In this document: one piece after another, positions 10,080 to 24,034 of the stretch | How the letters are laid out: each line of letters starts with the position of its first letter | Numbering within the stretch: position 1 is the first letter of the stretch | Assembly: GCA_022410635.1 (NCBI GenBank) | Contig: JAJVDF010000348.1 | Span: 334,989-398,988 of the forward strand | DNA: 64,000 nucleotides | Reading direction: 5' to 3' | Source: Tretioscincus oriximinensis | Taxonomy: Eukaryota > Chordata > Lepidosauria > Squamata > Gymnophthalmidae | Made by a program: the position numbers and the translations under genes | Notes under the pieces: model-generated | Seen by the model: only the letters and a program-made list of their open reading frames with translations | Told to the model about the DNA's origin: nothing | The model's database searches: none

Positions 10080-12000
10080 CTTCTCAATATTACAAACTAT
10101 GAAATATTAATAGAGGCTTGAATAAATATTTACAGGTATGAAATACAACATAGAGCTTGGAAGGTGTGCNGTGGGAGATATTTTTATTATACTATATTTA
10201 TTATTTGTTTGGTAAATTAAACCTTTACAAATATCTAAACATCCTGAATTTAGAACTCAGTACATGTTGGCACAAACAGGAAACAGTTAAAGTTAACCAA
10301 CTAACTAAGTTCAAGAAGAAACATTCTATAAGAGAAGTAGTATCAGTACAACATATAGTTCGGAGAGGGGGGCTTTCCTTATATAGATGCTATATTTCTG
10401 GGCATGCATGTGGTGGAATAGTCCTGTGGAAACCACTTCAACTGCAACAGTTTCAAGCTGGAATGATCCAGGAAGCCTGGAATAAAGCATCTGAAAGACT
10501 TCTGAGAGACAGACCTTCACTAACCCAATATTGTGCGCTGCTGAAATGGGTCCCCCTGCTAAACTGGCTCCTGGCTCATCAGGAAACCTATTAAAACAGG
10601 TCTATGAATTATCTCAGTCTTAGCAGCCATTTTGGCCACAGAGACTATGCTAAATTCAGTGCAGATGGAGGCTGTGCAGGAGCTAAGGTTATTCTACTGC
10701 ACACCACAGTGGAGAAAACAGGTTCAGAAAGGTCTATGGTTTGCACTACACCAATACAAAGATATGTGGTTAAGGCTTAAGTGCTTTCTTACCGTAACAA
10801 CTGAATCTAAAGATATGTACAAACAATATATTGAAAATCATAACGTCCTAGCAGGAGGCAAAACAAATGCTTTTTGATATTTGAGTCATGTTTCTTTTAG
10901 TATTTGCTTTGTTGAACCATAACAAGGAAACAGCATTGAGCATGGAAGCAATCGTAACACCCTGGTTTCCCAAAGTCCAAGGACCTTTTATTGGCATAAA
11001 ATTTCACTGCATTCAGTAGAATTATTTTGAGAATGTGGCTCACTTCCACATCTTTGCTGTTGTACTTTGCAGACTGTTTCCATGGTGAAAACTTAAAAAA
11101 TATTCTGGAGGGGACAGAAAATAGATGCCAGTGTTATCAGTTTGCACTGTTCATTCAGGAGACCAAAAGCCAAGATTCTATTGGAAATGAGACTTTAATA
11201 GGCTTTAAGTTGAAGACTGGTCTTCTAAAAAAGGTGAACAAATATTTCAATAATGATCCTTAAAAATGTAACAAATTCCTTAAAATGTAATAAATAACTT
11301 ACAGAATGTATTAAAGCAGGACTATGGGTTTAATGAAAGGCAGAAAACATAGTGGAGGAGCCAAAAATGTAATTGAAGCCATCCTAAAAGGAAATAATCT
11401 AGTCAAATGGATAGTATGACATACAAAAATAAAGGCAAGCCTGATTATTATTTAGCAGACTTTTTCAGGTTCCAAAATGTCATATTCTGACATGACAGCC
11501 TTTTGAATAATAAAGTTTATTTTCCTTTAAAAGTAATACAATCTACAAATGAAGCTAATATCAAACACAAATGTAAGTCAAAGACTGAATGGTTCCTTGG
11601 AATGCTCTTTCTTAAACATGCAGAATCTATTTGCATTTTGCCTTGGTCTACAATGCTTTTCAGATTCCCAGAGTAGCCAACACAGCCGATATTCACAAAA
11701 AAATTAAAGATATTGATTATGCTTCGATATGCATTTCAAAAAAATTATTAACCTGCAGTACCAAGATCTCAGTCTGGTGTACAAACCCACACAAAAAGAC
11801 AGAATAAAAATGTCCAAAGAATGCAATTGTGATAAAGGGGAGGAAAATCTTGGTTATCTTCACCACCCTTGTTGAGCATTTCCAAAACCTGAGGAGCAAT
11901 CACAAAAAATGCCCTTCAATCCCTTTTAGCTTCCAAGGTAATGGCACTTTCAAGAGAGGTTCTGTGACAAATTATGTATATTTGATTAAAGCTAGCAGTA
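10080..12000. other. Intronic stretch without recognised elements
   Basis: AT-rich DNA; frames of up to 145 codons (10157-10594) show no motif or splice support. Confidence 0.5.
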
Positions 12001-12002
12001 AA

Positions 12003-13432
12003 TACATTGCTCAAACAAATAAAGGGAACAATTAAACAGAATATAACTCCAAGTAAATCAAACTTCTGTGAAATCAAACTGTCCACTTAGGAAGCAACAC
12101 TGACAATCATTTTGACATGTTGTTGTGCAAATTGAATAGACAACTGGTGGAAATTATTGACAATTATCAAGACACACTCAATAAAGGAGTGGTTCTGCAG
12201 TTGGGGACTGCAGACCAGATCTCAGTCCCAATGGTTTCTGGCTGATGGTTTGGTGACTTTTGAATGTTGGCTGTGCTTTCACACTCGTGGTAGCATGAGG
12301 TGGACTCTGCAACCCACACAAGTGGCTCAGGTAGTGCAGCTCATCCATGATGGCACATCAATGCGAGCTGTGGCAGGAACGTTTGCTGTGTCTGTCAGTA
12401 TAGTGTCCAGAGGCTGGAGGTACTACCAGGAAACAGGCCAGTACACTAGGAGGGGGCTGTAGGAGGGCAACAACCCAGCAGCTACCTCTGCCTTTGTGCA
12501 AGGAGGAACAGGAGGAGCACTGCCAGAGTCCTGCAAAATGACCTCTAGCAGGCCACAAATGTGCATGTCTCTGCACAAAGAGTTAAAAACTGACTCCATG
12601 AGGATGGTATGAGGGCCAGATGTCCACAGATGGGGGTTGTGCTCACAGCCCAACACCGTGCAGGATGCTTGCCACAGAACCCCAGGATTGGCAACTTCAC
12701 CACTGGCGCTCTGTGCTCTTCACCGTTGAAACCAGGTTCACACTGAAACATGTGACAGACGTGACAGTCTTGAGGTACCAGGGAGAGTGATCTGCTGCCT
12801 GCAACATCCCTCAGCATGACCAGTTTGGCAGTGGGTCAGTAATGGTGTGGAGTGGCATTTCTTTGGAGGGCCATATAGCCCTCCATGTGCTCGCTCAAGG
12901 TAGCCTGACCTCATGTGGCTGGAGTTTGTCAGTAGTTCCTGCAAGATGAAGGCATTGAAACTATGGACTGGCCCACCCGTTCCCCAGATCTGAATCCGAT
13001 TGAGCACATCTGGGACATCATGTCTCATTCCATCCACCAGCGTCATGTTGCACCACAGACGGTCCAGGAATTGGCAGATGCTTTAGTCCAGGTCTGGGAG
13101 GAGATCCCTCAGGAGAACATCCGCAACCTCATCAGAAGCATGCCCAGGTATTGTAGGGAGGTCATACAGGCACGGGGAGGCCACACACAATACTGAGCCT
13201 CATTTTGACTTGTTTGAAGGACATTACATCAATGTTGAAACAGCCTGTAGTGTGATTTTCCACTTTACTTTTGTGTAATCTAGGCCTCCATTGGTTAATG
13301 AATTTGATTTCCATTGATGCTTTTGTTGTCAGCACATTTAAATTTATACAGAACAAAGTATTCAAGGAGAATATTTCATTCATTCAGATCTAGGATGTGT
13401 TATTTGATTGTTCCCTTTGTTTGAGCAGTGTA
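12003..13432 (+). mobile_element. Tc1/mariner-superfamily DNA transposon, inactive
   Basis: Terminal inverted repeats TACATTGCTCAAACAAATAA and (at 13405-13432, reversed) TACACTGCTCAAACAAAGGG bound the element, each next to TA as expected for Tc1/mariner. Inside, a decayed transposase can be followed. An N-terminal helix-turn-helix block ([15 protein letters not shown]) lies near 12330-12450, a degenerate FTVETRF near 12720, and the C-terminal SPDLNPIEHIWD block near 12980-13020, ending in ARGGHTQY at about 13195. Several stops and frameshifts break the frame. Relatives of this family occur widely in fish, frogs and reptiles. Confidence 0.92.
12292..13195 (+). pseudogene. Tc1-like transposase pseudogene
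   Basis: The intact enzyme would cut and join element ends with a DDE catalytic triad. In this copy the first catalytic Asp position reads Val (FTVETRF instead of the family's FTDESRF pattern). The second Asp region is absent: the sequence jumps from LHVLAQGSLT straight to the segment that normally follows the Asp motif (CGWSLSV), at about 12912. The Glu in SPDLNPIEHIWD is retained. In-frame stops occur near 12461, 12540 and 12580. The C-terminal frame 12963-13196 is open for 77 codons but is only the tail of the enzyme. Confidence 0.88.
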
Positions 13433-13434
13433 CA

Positions 13435-16400
13435 AACATCATAAATCAATAGTGCAACATCTTCTATCTTGTAGTTCTAAGTCTGAATCCCAAACCATCA
13501 CACTGAGGCCTGCCACAGAGAAGTCTGCCTCAGAGGTCTGTACTAACATACAGGGCCAATGAGGCCCAGAATTGGATCTCATGGACTTTTAGCCTGGATT
13601 AAAGCAAGTGCAGTTAGGACTATGATTGGAAGAAACAGACTTTTACTTTAGCTCTATCCAGATTAGGTTGCTGTAAAACAAAGTACTGATTCCAGTTACT
13701 AAATGCATCTGGTAATAAACATGAGAAATGTTAACCATAGAATGCCATTTACTGTGCAAACTGATCTGTTAAATTTGTTTCATGCCCTTTTAATGAGCTA
13801 TTCCATATTTTCTTGATTGCTTTATTGTGCGATAATTACTGTGTATACAACAGTGTACTGTTTGGTTCTCTTCCCTTCTTTTAAGTTCCAATCATCACAC
13901 ATGAACAAATCATAACTGTCTTGTAGCAACATGTAAGCGATTGTCTGGAACGTGACTGGCTTGCACGACTGGAACTTCCTGTACTTATCTTCTAATGCTG
14001 GCATTGAAGGCCATAGAAAAGGAGATTGGCCAGAAACTTGGCAACTAAGATGAAAGAGTATCCCTTGAAAACAAGACCTGCCAGAACAAATTATCTGTCC
14101 AAACAAGACTTTGATTGTTCTTAGGGTATTTTACAAAGCCTTCCATGCAGAAATACAGGGACCTTAAGTTCTGAGTTCTGAAGTCTCAATTGTTTCTGGC
14201 AAGCTTTATAAAAAACGAGGGAGTAACTGAAAAGACAAATTAGGCACAATGAAAGTACATTTCAGGAAGATAAATAAAGAAGATGCCATGATTGTTATCC
14301 TTTGGGGTTTCTCCAACTCTACCTATGTAAAAATGTTGCCTAAAAGACTGATGTAATGAAATATGATGTGCAGTTTTACAGACTGAAAGTGAAAGATGCC
14401 TGTAAAAACTCATAAGATGTCAGGGTGTCTGGATTAATTAAAGAAAAATAAACTGCTGGCTGTAGCAAGAGATAGCAGGCATTTTAAGATAGCAGGCACT
14501 CTTTTTGAAACATATATTTAAAATTACATTTCAGATTACAAAGTAACTTCACAGACAGGACAAGAAAATCTGGGATGGAACCTCTATTGAGCAGCACAAG
14601 GACATTATCAAAAGTGGATTTATATCCTGCACCATCATTACAGGTCATAATCTGTACAGAATGTGATATAAAAACAATTAGCAAGCAAATATTAGAGATA
14701 AAATGTAGAATCTCAAATCACAGCAAATTAGATTTTGCGATACTGTTGTTCTTAAATGTGCAGATTTGGAAAATGCAAGAATCCTTTTGTGGTTAGAGTG
14801 CTTGAATCACAATGCTACTATAAATTACTTCTGATACCAAAAAAGGCTTTTGCAAGCTTAGTTTCTCTAGGAATTGTGACAAGAAATTGCAAATTTAGCT
14901 TGACTTCACAAAAATCATGTCTAAGGAATCTCCAGTTTAGGTGCATTAAAAAATACTTTGTAGAAGTTTCAGAAACTATAACTGGTGTTATATGCAGTGA
15001 TCATGCCACTGGATATNATCAAAATACAACAGCCACCTTATTCCAATTAGTTTCTCCCAGTTCTGTTCTAGAGAAGCTAAGGAAGTTGACCTTTAAAGTT
15101 ATGTCCAGTTAGGTTGTTAAATTAATATGCACCATATTTCTGTCTCAAGATCTTTAGTATAGGGTTATATCCAGCAAAGATTTCCCCAAAGATATTCACA
15201 GGCCCTTTAAATCTTATTAACAAAGGCAAGCATTGAAATTGCATTTTTCTCCTTTCAGTTTTGGGTCCCTTTCTTAATTTTTTAGACTCCACCATGGTAA
15301 TAGGATTCTAAAGTCCCCTTTAGACAAACTGTCTAAACCCAGAATTTATTTTAAATCTGAAATTACCTAATTGCCTGTCTGTCTTCACATTTCTGCATTA
15401 CCACAGGACTGATGTCTCCATGAAGAATTTAATTCCCACTCTATTACACACCTAAGAACTCATATGCAAGTCTCCTGATTAGTCACTCTTCCCCCTCCCT
15501 TCATATGTCTGAACTCCAGTGTGCATGTCTTACTTCAAATCTCAGCTGAATTCTAGCCTTTTCCTGCCTGTTTTGAGTGTGCATGCCATACCACCTTAAT
15601 TTTTTAGGGAAAAAAGAAACCCGTTCTGATATCTGCATTTAACTACTATTAGGAGAACCTGTAGCAATTGGGCTTTTCAGTGAATGGAATGCTAAAACTG
15701 CATGAGCACGTGCGGCAGATTCATCTTAATATAACTAGCATATCTGCAGAAATACCTTATGTGGATGGAGCTTAAGAAAACAATGTTTACTTTAAAAATA
15801 ATGAAGAAAATTGCTATGGAGTAGACTAGCTGGTATACTGGACAAGGAAGTATACTCAAAGCCTCTCTTCCATATGCTGCTAACCCTACTTGGACCACCC
15901 TTAAACCATACTGATGTAGTTTAGATGCAATATTCCTAGTATACTTGCCAATTCAATATAATGGCAAGTTAGGAACTAACCTTAGGCCCTATTCCTAATG
16001 AGTCTTATTCTAGATTGTATGGCAAAGTAGGAGCCTGCCAACTACATGCAGAATGAAGGCTGCCATCGTCTACACTGGCAAGTAGATGGCCAAGCTCTGT
16101 ACCAAGGTAGAGGCCCAGAGCTCCTTTCCCTAACACTTTTCCCTACCACAAACTTTTCTCCACCTCATTCTGAACCTTAAGCGTGAACAAAGCTTCCTCA
16201 TGGAAAGGAGGAATAACTGAGGAATTGTGAATATGGAAGTCATAACTTAAATCTGTGCATTTCCATGAATGGAGCAAAACTCACATTTTGTATCCATTAA
16301 TGTTAAAGGAGTATTACATACACATCTAAACAATAGACTATGCTTAAGAATTGTGATCTCTAGCCACCTTCATTGCATCACTTTTTCTATCACGAAAACT

Positions 16401-19400
16401 CAGGAAATAGGCATTTGCTGTAACTAACATGGTTAGAAATTTGCCTCAGCGTGCTATATGTGTTAAAGAGAGCTGATGGAAGGATTTACATTACAAAAGA
16501 ATTGTGGGGTTGTCAGAAGAGGCTTCTAAATGAGTATGACTAATCACAACATGCCTTTTTGGCAAAGCTTGTGCTCCTAAGATACAAGAACCTCCATGTT
16601 GGCTTGTGCAACGACTACGTACAAGCCTTTCTGATCACTGTCCACGAGGTGGTCTGTGAAGAAAATGGCCCAACAGATAACATGCCAAATCTGATATTCT
16701 ATTTCTTCTGAATGTTTTTACTGCAGCAGAGAAATATCCCTCAGAGAAAGTGGTTCCACTCTTGCTAAATTCACTCATATGTTCTTCCTAATATTAACCA
16801 CTTGCCATGAAATGGAGTCAAGTCCTAGTTATAAGACTATGCTCTTTTCCAACTTAAATCAGCTGAAATAGTGTTCTGCTGATGAATGTTTCAAAGACGT
16901 TGCCAGATGCAATTACAAACCTTGCCAACTGCTAAAACTCATACAATAGTCCATAAACCCCAGGGTCTGCAATCATAAGCTAAACATTAATTGCACATTT
17001 CACTATGTTACACATTTCCTACCAACCCACAACATCTTGCAGTCATAATAAGAAAGCCCAAAACACAAGCAGCACTGTGCCGAACTATTTAAAATCAGTT
17101 CTGTAAGTCCAGGGTAAAAGAAAAAAAATGAAGACTTATAAAATGCCTTGTGTGTAAGAGTCCTGTTACCATCTGGATCAACACCAATATCTGGAAGAAA
17201 CCTCCTACATAAGCAAAACATTGTTCTAGTCCAGTCTATATGCAATTTTATAGACAAAACATGTTTTGTAGCAGCTTTAAACTCCTCCATGGCTTCATCC
17301 CTGCTTCCAAGTCCTGTGTGTTATTTTATGTTTAATGAGATCAGATCACCAAGAAAACTAAAGTTTCATTCAAACATGGCTTACTTCTTTTGACATATTT
17401 TAAAAGTCTAGTATAAAACATTATCTGGACTGCTTTATTCCAGAATATCCATGATTTATTCTGAAATAACTATAGTGGAATAAAAAAATAACATCTGTAT
17501 GCAGCCTAAATATATAGGTTTTCTTACCTTGATTGAGTTTTCCATTAAAATGCAAACAGAAGTGTTATAGATAACGATTTTGTCAGGCTTACAAAAAGGA
17601 AGAATAAATCTTGCCCCATCAGCATTTTAAAAGTTTCCAAAGAATAGCAGATACTTCTTGTGCAAATATTTCTAACTTTATTTTTCATTTTCTGGTCCAT
17701 AATGTCAAAATAACTACCAGCATGTATGATGGAATTGTATAATGTTTAATTTTGTCTTTCCCTACCTATCTGGAGAGGGAGGGTTAGGGAGGGTTTAAAT
17801 TAAAATAATAAAAAAAAATTGGTCCTTGATTGAATCTTAAACAAGCAAACAAGAAGAGCCAGAAGAGGAACATATTGCTTTGGCAGCTTATCCGCATTTT
17901 GAACACAGCTTTGGCTGTACACACTGACTGAAGTAATGATCAGAAATGGCAATTTTATGATATATATATAGTAAAGATATGCAAAATAAGTACAAAATGT
18001 CCAGATTTAAGATCCAAAGCCTGGAGTTAAGACTACTGGGAGAAGTATCAAAACCCCAGATAAACAGGATACCACTCCAATAGCAGAAAGTGAAGGACTA
18101 ATGATTCTCTTGATAAGAGTGAAATTAGAAATATCTTAGAAATATCTAAGGTCACAACATCCAGTCCTACCACTTCCTGACAAACAGAGGGGTAAATAAG
18201 GGAAGTAATGAATTATTTTATTATCCTTGGGTTGCAATATTGCTATGAACAGTGATTGCAACCAGGAAATGTTTTAAAAAGGCACTTTGGGAAGCCTCGA
18301 CAGCATAAGAAAGCACAAAGGCATAACCTTGCCAGCAAGGATCTGTATAAAAGCTGTGACTTTCCCAGGAAGAGAGCTGGATCCTAAGGAAGGCTAAATA
18401 CTGAAGAATCAATATCTTCACATTGTAAGGTTGAAGAAGACATGACTTTGGACTACAAGATGAACGAGTCAGTCTATTCTAAAGGAAGTAAAACCTGATT
18501 GCTCCCTTAAAGGACGAATACAGAAGTTCCAATATCTTTACCACCTAGTAAAACTACAGAACTCAACAGAAAAGACTGAGGGTGAAAAGCAGAGGAGGCA
18601 GCAGAAGATGGCCTGAATGAATGGATAGATGAGAGTAATAAACATGAGGTTGAGAAACTCCAAAGGACAATAGAGGTCAGAAGAGCCAAGCATACTACAG
18701 TCCTTAGAGTCATAGAGTTAACAGGACATGACTTAACAGCACTCTTAACAGTCTCCTTTTAAAGCCTTCAGCGCTATGATCCAGCTACATAAAATATTCC
18801 AGAGATATTAACTGTGTTAGAGGGTCAAAACAGGCCTGTATGTGGTATATAATAATCCCTGCATGGCCACTCATATCCATCGATAGGTTAGGATCTTTTT
18901 CTATGTTTAGTTTCAATGTGTTGCACCATTATGAGTGTAGACACTTTGAAACCATCTGGTATAAGAATCAGATTTTCCTCCTGCAGAATTATCCTGAAGA
19001 AGAGAAGATAAACAGAGCTTTACTTTATGACTTGTCTGGCAGCCTTACTACAACTCAAAGAGGGTGGAATGTACTCGATAGTTAATTGTGTTTATGCATA
19101 AATGCAAACAAAGCATAGGAGCTATTATGAGGGTCATATTAGAGTGCATTGACAAATTGCGCATAATGAATCAGTTTCCTTCTTTTTATAAAAATAAAAT
19201 ATTTTCAAAAGCTTCATTATAAATATACTGTATTAGGCTTAATATAATTATTCAATTACTTTCCTCTCCCTAGTCTTATTTCCCTCACGGATTTGACAAG
19301 TAACGTTTTTGCCTCCATGAATATACTGGAACATTGTTTTCCTTCAATATATCAATAAGTAATTTGACAGGATTAAAAGATCTTTAAAAAGTATCGTGAA

Positions 19401-20265
19401 TTTTTTTTACCAATATTTACCTCTAACCCAGTGCAAACCATGACATTTCTTTAATAACTGTATCTAGGGTTCTTTGCTCTAGAAATAGAAGAGTCTTGTC
19501 AAGAGTTTTATCCTTGCTTGAACTACTGTTTACAAATGAATGTATAGTGCATAAAGTCCTGATGTTTGTGTCTAGATTGAAAAGCATAGAATAATCTGGA
19601 TGAAATAACCAAGAACTGGGGTATGGTCTTGGTAGGAATGAAATTCTAGAAAAATATCTGAAATACAAGCTATTTGAACTTTTTATTCCTGCATTTCATC
19701 AAAGAACATAGAAAATCAGGACAACTGAAAATGATGTGAAATATATGGTAGGAACTATCAGAATTATTTTTGAAAGCCTTTATCCTGCTTACTACTGAGT
19801 TGTGGTGAGTAGTTTTTTAGCTTCCTCTCTTTTCCTTAACATATAATAACTCATTTCATGCACTGATTTTGTGCTGTTTCAAACATTTTTGGTTGTCCCA
19901 TATAACTAATTCTGCAGTTCCAAAATCCACAAAGCTGTATTGTGATTTCAATGTTTGTGTCATCATCATAACAGAAAGCTGGAATGGAAAACAAGACTAC
20001 CTGGTCCCTACGCAGTGAACTTTTTATTCTCATCTTGCAAGGTAGGTTGGAAATATTTTTGACCTGAGAAACAGACCTAAATGAACAGATTAACCTTGAG
20101 CATAGGAACAACCACCATTAGCCATTGGCCAGGGGAGAGTTTCCAGCCATTACCTCCTTCTCAACCAAACTATGCCCAGATGTAGTCTGGAACAGATTGA
20201 CTAAAAAAATAATTTGTTTCAATAAAATTTGACTGATAGCCGAGTAACTTTTCTCTGCTGAGCCA
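13435..20265. other. Intronic stretch, almost no recognised elements
   Basis: Apart from the diverged F4 copy near 15985 I see only AT-rich sequence, short TA runs (about 17960) and a small hairpin TTTAGACA/TGTCTAAA near 15320. No exon was recognised. Confidence 0.5.
15985..16125. repeat. Foldback family F4, diverged
   Basis: GGCCCTATTCCTAATGAGTC, TTATTCTAGATTGTATGGCA, GGAGCCTGCCAACTACATGC, then the right half with ACTGGCAAGTAGATGGC. Confidence 0.5.
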
Positions 20266-20266
20266 T

Positions 20267-20580
20267 TGCAGGCATGAATGGTTCAGTCGCTAAGGAGATG
20301 GCCTCTCCTCTGAGAAAGTGGGTTTTGAAACCCTGCATCGGACGGAGGGGGGGGGGGAGGTGAGCACCTTCTCCTAGCCTGCAGCTCTAGCCAACCCAGC
20401 TATTGAAAGCAAGAATTGCAAGAAATTGCAGCTGTCTGCAAGTAGATAAATGGGAACCACCACAGCCTGGTGGGGAAGATAAAAAGTAAGCCTTCAGGTG
20501 AAATATACCCTTGTAAGCCACTTTGAGTCCCTTTGGGTGGGAAAAACGGGGCATAAAATCCTCTTCCTTCGTCTAATCTG
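20267..20580 (+). repeat. tRNA-derived SINE, family A
   Basis: The head GGCATGAATGGTTCAGTCGC, the block CCAACCCAGCTATTGAAAG, CAGCCTGGTGGGGAAGATAA and the end TTGAGTCCCTTTGGGTGGG are shared with the copies at 888 and 50458. A G-run (about 20346-20360) interrupts the body. The tail is pyrimidine-rich. Confidence 0.85.
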
Positions 20581-21464
20581 ATTAGTAGGGAGGATCCCAA
20601 GAAAACTCTGTACTTGAGAGCCCAGCACTAGCCCAGACTGTTTTCAGTTTTGTTAAAATGGACACAGTGATGCCAACCCAGGTGGAGGCCATTTCAACAG
20701 AACCCAAGCACAGCCTGGTATGCTGTGTCTATGGAGTTGTGAACAGTCAAACATGGCCAAACAACGTTCTCTTCTCCTTTTGAAGGTATACCTGCTGTTT
20801 GTTAATGGCAGCTGCAAAGCCTGTATATGTCACATTCTCAGCAAGCTCTCTAGGAGATATTCACAGTTCATTCTATGGAATAAAAAGCCTTATGCAGGAG
20901 ATCAGTTAGGTACTGTGAAATTAATTCTTACATGACACATCAGCATAAAATATAGTGAATGAAGCCTACAGTATGGTTTTTTTTTTAAAAAAATTGCTAA
21001 TAAATACGATAGAAACACTGCAGACAGATATTCAGAAGTGGAAAGCTGATAAAAGACAAGGAGCAATATCTACTGGCATCAGACTCATTTGGAAGTCTGA
21101 CAATGTTAAGGAAGCTTTCCATAGAAACACATCTTTATTTTTCCCATTTATATATACAGACTAAAAAAGAACCAATACCTAAGGAAACTAATCCAAGGAG
21201 AGCTGCCAAAATTTCAGCCTCCCTTCTGTGTGACAAAGATATAACAGTGCATGACTCCCTGAAAACTTTGTGCCCTTCCAAGTGCAAATAGTTGGCAGGA
21301 TTCCTTTCCCAGCGACAATGTGTGAATTCATGATAAAGAAAAAAGAAAAAAGAACAGACATTCAAAAATAGAGTAGAAATATTTCTCCTCTCTCCTTCCC
21401 AACCTGCATTCAAAATGACTGTTTAAGAAATTGGGAAGAGGTACCAAGAATCAAAACATAGCAG

Positions 21465-21725
21465 GCACAAATGGCACAGTCTTTCATTTGAGAGATCCAG
21501 TTTCAAAGCCCTGTGTTGTCCATGGAGAGGGGTAAGAACCTTCTACAAGCCTGCAGCTCTAGATGTTCAAAAGAAATGTAAATTTTTAATCTGCATTTCA
21601 ATTATATAAAGTAAGACCACCAGTTAATCTGGTGGGGAATATAGAATAAGATATAAGCCTTAAACCGCTCTGAGTTCCTTTGGGTGAGAAGGGCAGGATA
21701 TAAAAAATGGATTATTATTCTTCAA
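21465..21725 (+). repeat. tRNA-derived SINE, family A (diverged)
   Basis: The head GGCACAAATGGCACAGTC, GTTTCAAAGCCCTGTG, AAGCCTGCAGCTCTAG, CTGGTGGGGAATATAGAATA and GAGTTCCTTTGGGTGAGAAG match the family with many substitutions. It ends in an ATT-type tail. Confidence 0.75.
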
Positions 21726-22089
21726 CCAGAAAAGGTTTATTATTGTATTGAACAGAACTTCTACCTTAATAGCCAATAGTTTTGAAGAAGGGATATTAAC
21801 GAAGAGGAAAGTCAGGANTCAAACTATGCTGCGAATTATTACTTCAAGACACTATTGTACTAGTAATTTGCAGCTATAGCATTTTAATAACAGTGATTAT
21901 CAGTTATTACACAGTTGAGAAGGCAAAAGAGAGATTTTCAGAACAGTGAAAGCAAACATTTCACTGTTCCTTTATTGCAATAAAAATGATATACAAAAGT
22001 TCCTGAAAGTGAGGAGGATAGAATTTTTTCAGTCAAAGGCCAGAGTAAATAGGTTATCTTCAAATATTTTCTGAATACATACAGTGAAG

Positions 22090-22320
22090 AAGCCTGACGG
22101 AGCTCAGGGGGAGACTACTCTAGTGGGGTCACCATTGAGAAGACCTATCCTTAGTTCTGATTGCCTTTACTATTGGTAGATCTCAAGGCACGGCAGGTCA
22201 AGGTAGGGGAAGGCACTCCTTAAGATATTTGGACCCCAAGATATAAGCTAAGGTCAACCCCTTGCATTAGGCTGAATAATGAATTGGCGTCCTCCTTCGG
22301 CAGAATATTAATATATGCCC
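22090..22320 (+). mobile_element. LINE ORF remnant (L2/CR1-related)
   Basis: GGCACTCCTTAAGATATTTG, GACCCCAAGATATAAGCTAA and GCATTAGGCTGAATAATGAA with AATTGGC resemble an L2-related LINE segment common in reptiles. Class assignment is from memory of the pattern only. Confidence 0.45.
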
Positions 22321-23619
22321 ACTCTTCATTAAAGTTTTAGGAATGTGGATAATTCACATGTCCAATGCCTCCTTAGAATGTCATACACCAGATAAGATAC
22401 AAACAGAGCAATATTACTACAGTATTGTACTTTCCTCACAAAATTCAATTTAAAAACAAGACAACTTCACAAAATAAAATCTTGACTTTATTAAAAGCCT
22501 CTGAAATCCCCACAAGGTAGCCACAAACAGCTGACATTTATTCAGGCCTGACATTACCAAGCAGAAGTTCACTTTTAGAAACTAAATGGTGACCTTTTTA
22601 GCATCATGAAGAATCTCTTGAAGAGACTGTACAGCAACTTTATAGTCTGTACCAAGAGGAGAAGAAAGAAGGATAGGAAAGACCCGGTGTCTAGTTCCAA
22701 CACTCTTGGCCTCTAATTTTAAGGGCTCCTGATGCTGACCACAGCTTGGAATATTGCAGTAATTCAGATAAATGGGAGGGTACTGGAACTAAGTTCACTA
22801 GTGTAAGGGTGACTCCTCTTCATGGTGTATCTATTATAATAATTGCAGAAGCACAATTTTCATTGATATTATGCACTGCTTATGATCAAGTTCAGACAGA
22901 CTTTGAGAAATGCTGCTAGCCTTCAGTCAGGGGGTGGTGGTGGGTAGTTTTCAATGTACTTCATTGTTGCAATGCAAGCTTAGAAAAAGAAAAGACTTCC
23001 ATTATTTATGTATCTCTTGTTCCTTTAAGAATAATTGTTTCTTCCTCTCACAGTATTACTTTTAGAAAGCCTTTGAAAAGGAAAACAGGAAAAGGTTCTC
23101 CTCCCTGTTTCTTGGCCTAGTAAAACCTTTCAACAGTGAAACATCACCAGGAAGAGGAGAAACGAAGAATTTTAAAGGAGGCATTTGTTTTTAGGAAAGG
23201 GCAGTAGGTCACTAGTGTAGACTTAACAAATGCAGCCAGGCCTTTACTTCAACCAGGAGGTACATAATTCCAAGATCCAGATTGATACCTCGGCTTTTAG
23301 ATATAAACCCTTAATGTATTGCATTTCCATCTTTTCTGGATTCAACCCACTGGGACATAGTCAATCCATTATTGCCCCCAATAACCTGTCAAGCATTTCA
23401 ACCACTTCTAATTCAGATTGAATACAGAAAAAGATTTATGTGCATTGAAGTTACCTCAATCCCAAACTCCTGATGACCTTTTCTTCCAGAGGCTTCACAT
23501 GGATTAAAGAACAAGGAAGATAAGAGCCACTGAAATGTGATGCCTCCAATTCCCAAACTTCATAACCTTTCCATAAGGATATCATAGTTAATGGAGGGAC
23601 AATTAAAACGTTTAGGATA

Positions 23620-23800
23620 ATCAACAGGCTGACATTCTCTTTGTCTTTTTCCAGGAAAGGTCATCATCAGTCAAGGCAAACGAACCTTGATCTAGACAGT
23701 CATCTTCCTTCAAATATGCCTGCAGTTGAGCAGTCACAACCCTTCCCAGCATTTTATCCAGGAAGAATATACTAGTCTCTGGACAGTAGTTGCTTGTTTC
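23620..23800. mobile_element. Possible LINE remnant
   Basis: CCAGCATTTTATCCAGGAAG and AATATACTAGTCTCTGGACA resemble another part of the same LINE type as 22090-22320. Weak. Confidence 0.3.
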
Positions 23801-24004
23801 ATCTACACACAGAGAAAATCTCAAGAACAAGATGTACCATTGCATCTTTAAATCCTGTCGTTGAAAGAGGCATTCACTAGTCCCTGAACCTGTCCCGTCA
23901 CAGTCTGCTGGCTAACATTTATTTCCCCTGAAGACCAGATGTCCTGCTGTATGCGCTGGGCCAATAACAAATTCAGAAAGCCCTATGGCTGCCATTGGAG
24001 CATG

Positions 24005-24034
24005 CAAGTTTGAATTGGTTGAAATTCAAACTTG
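24005..24034. repeat. Short perfect hairpin
   Basis: CAAGTTTGAATT and AATTCAAACTTG are exact complements with a 6-nt loop (GGTTGA). No associated element boundary was seen. Confidence 0.7.

Noticed and set aside
10157..10594. 145-codon open frame as a gene
   Set aside because: AT-rich chance frame with an ambiguous base, no motif, and no splice or initiation support.
14756..15112. 118-codon plus-strand frame in LMCD1 intron 1
   Set aside because: No recognisable domain; contains an ambiguous base; no splice-site pattern or initiation context supporting an exon.
17528..17545. Alternative first coding exon for LMCD1 (minus strand, MENSIK before GTAAGA)
   Set aside because: Phase and donor are acceptable, but the peptide does not resemble the LMCD1 N-terminus and the site lacks a CpG promoter; 32571-32597 fits better.
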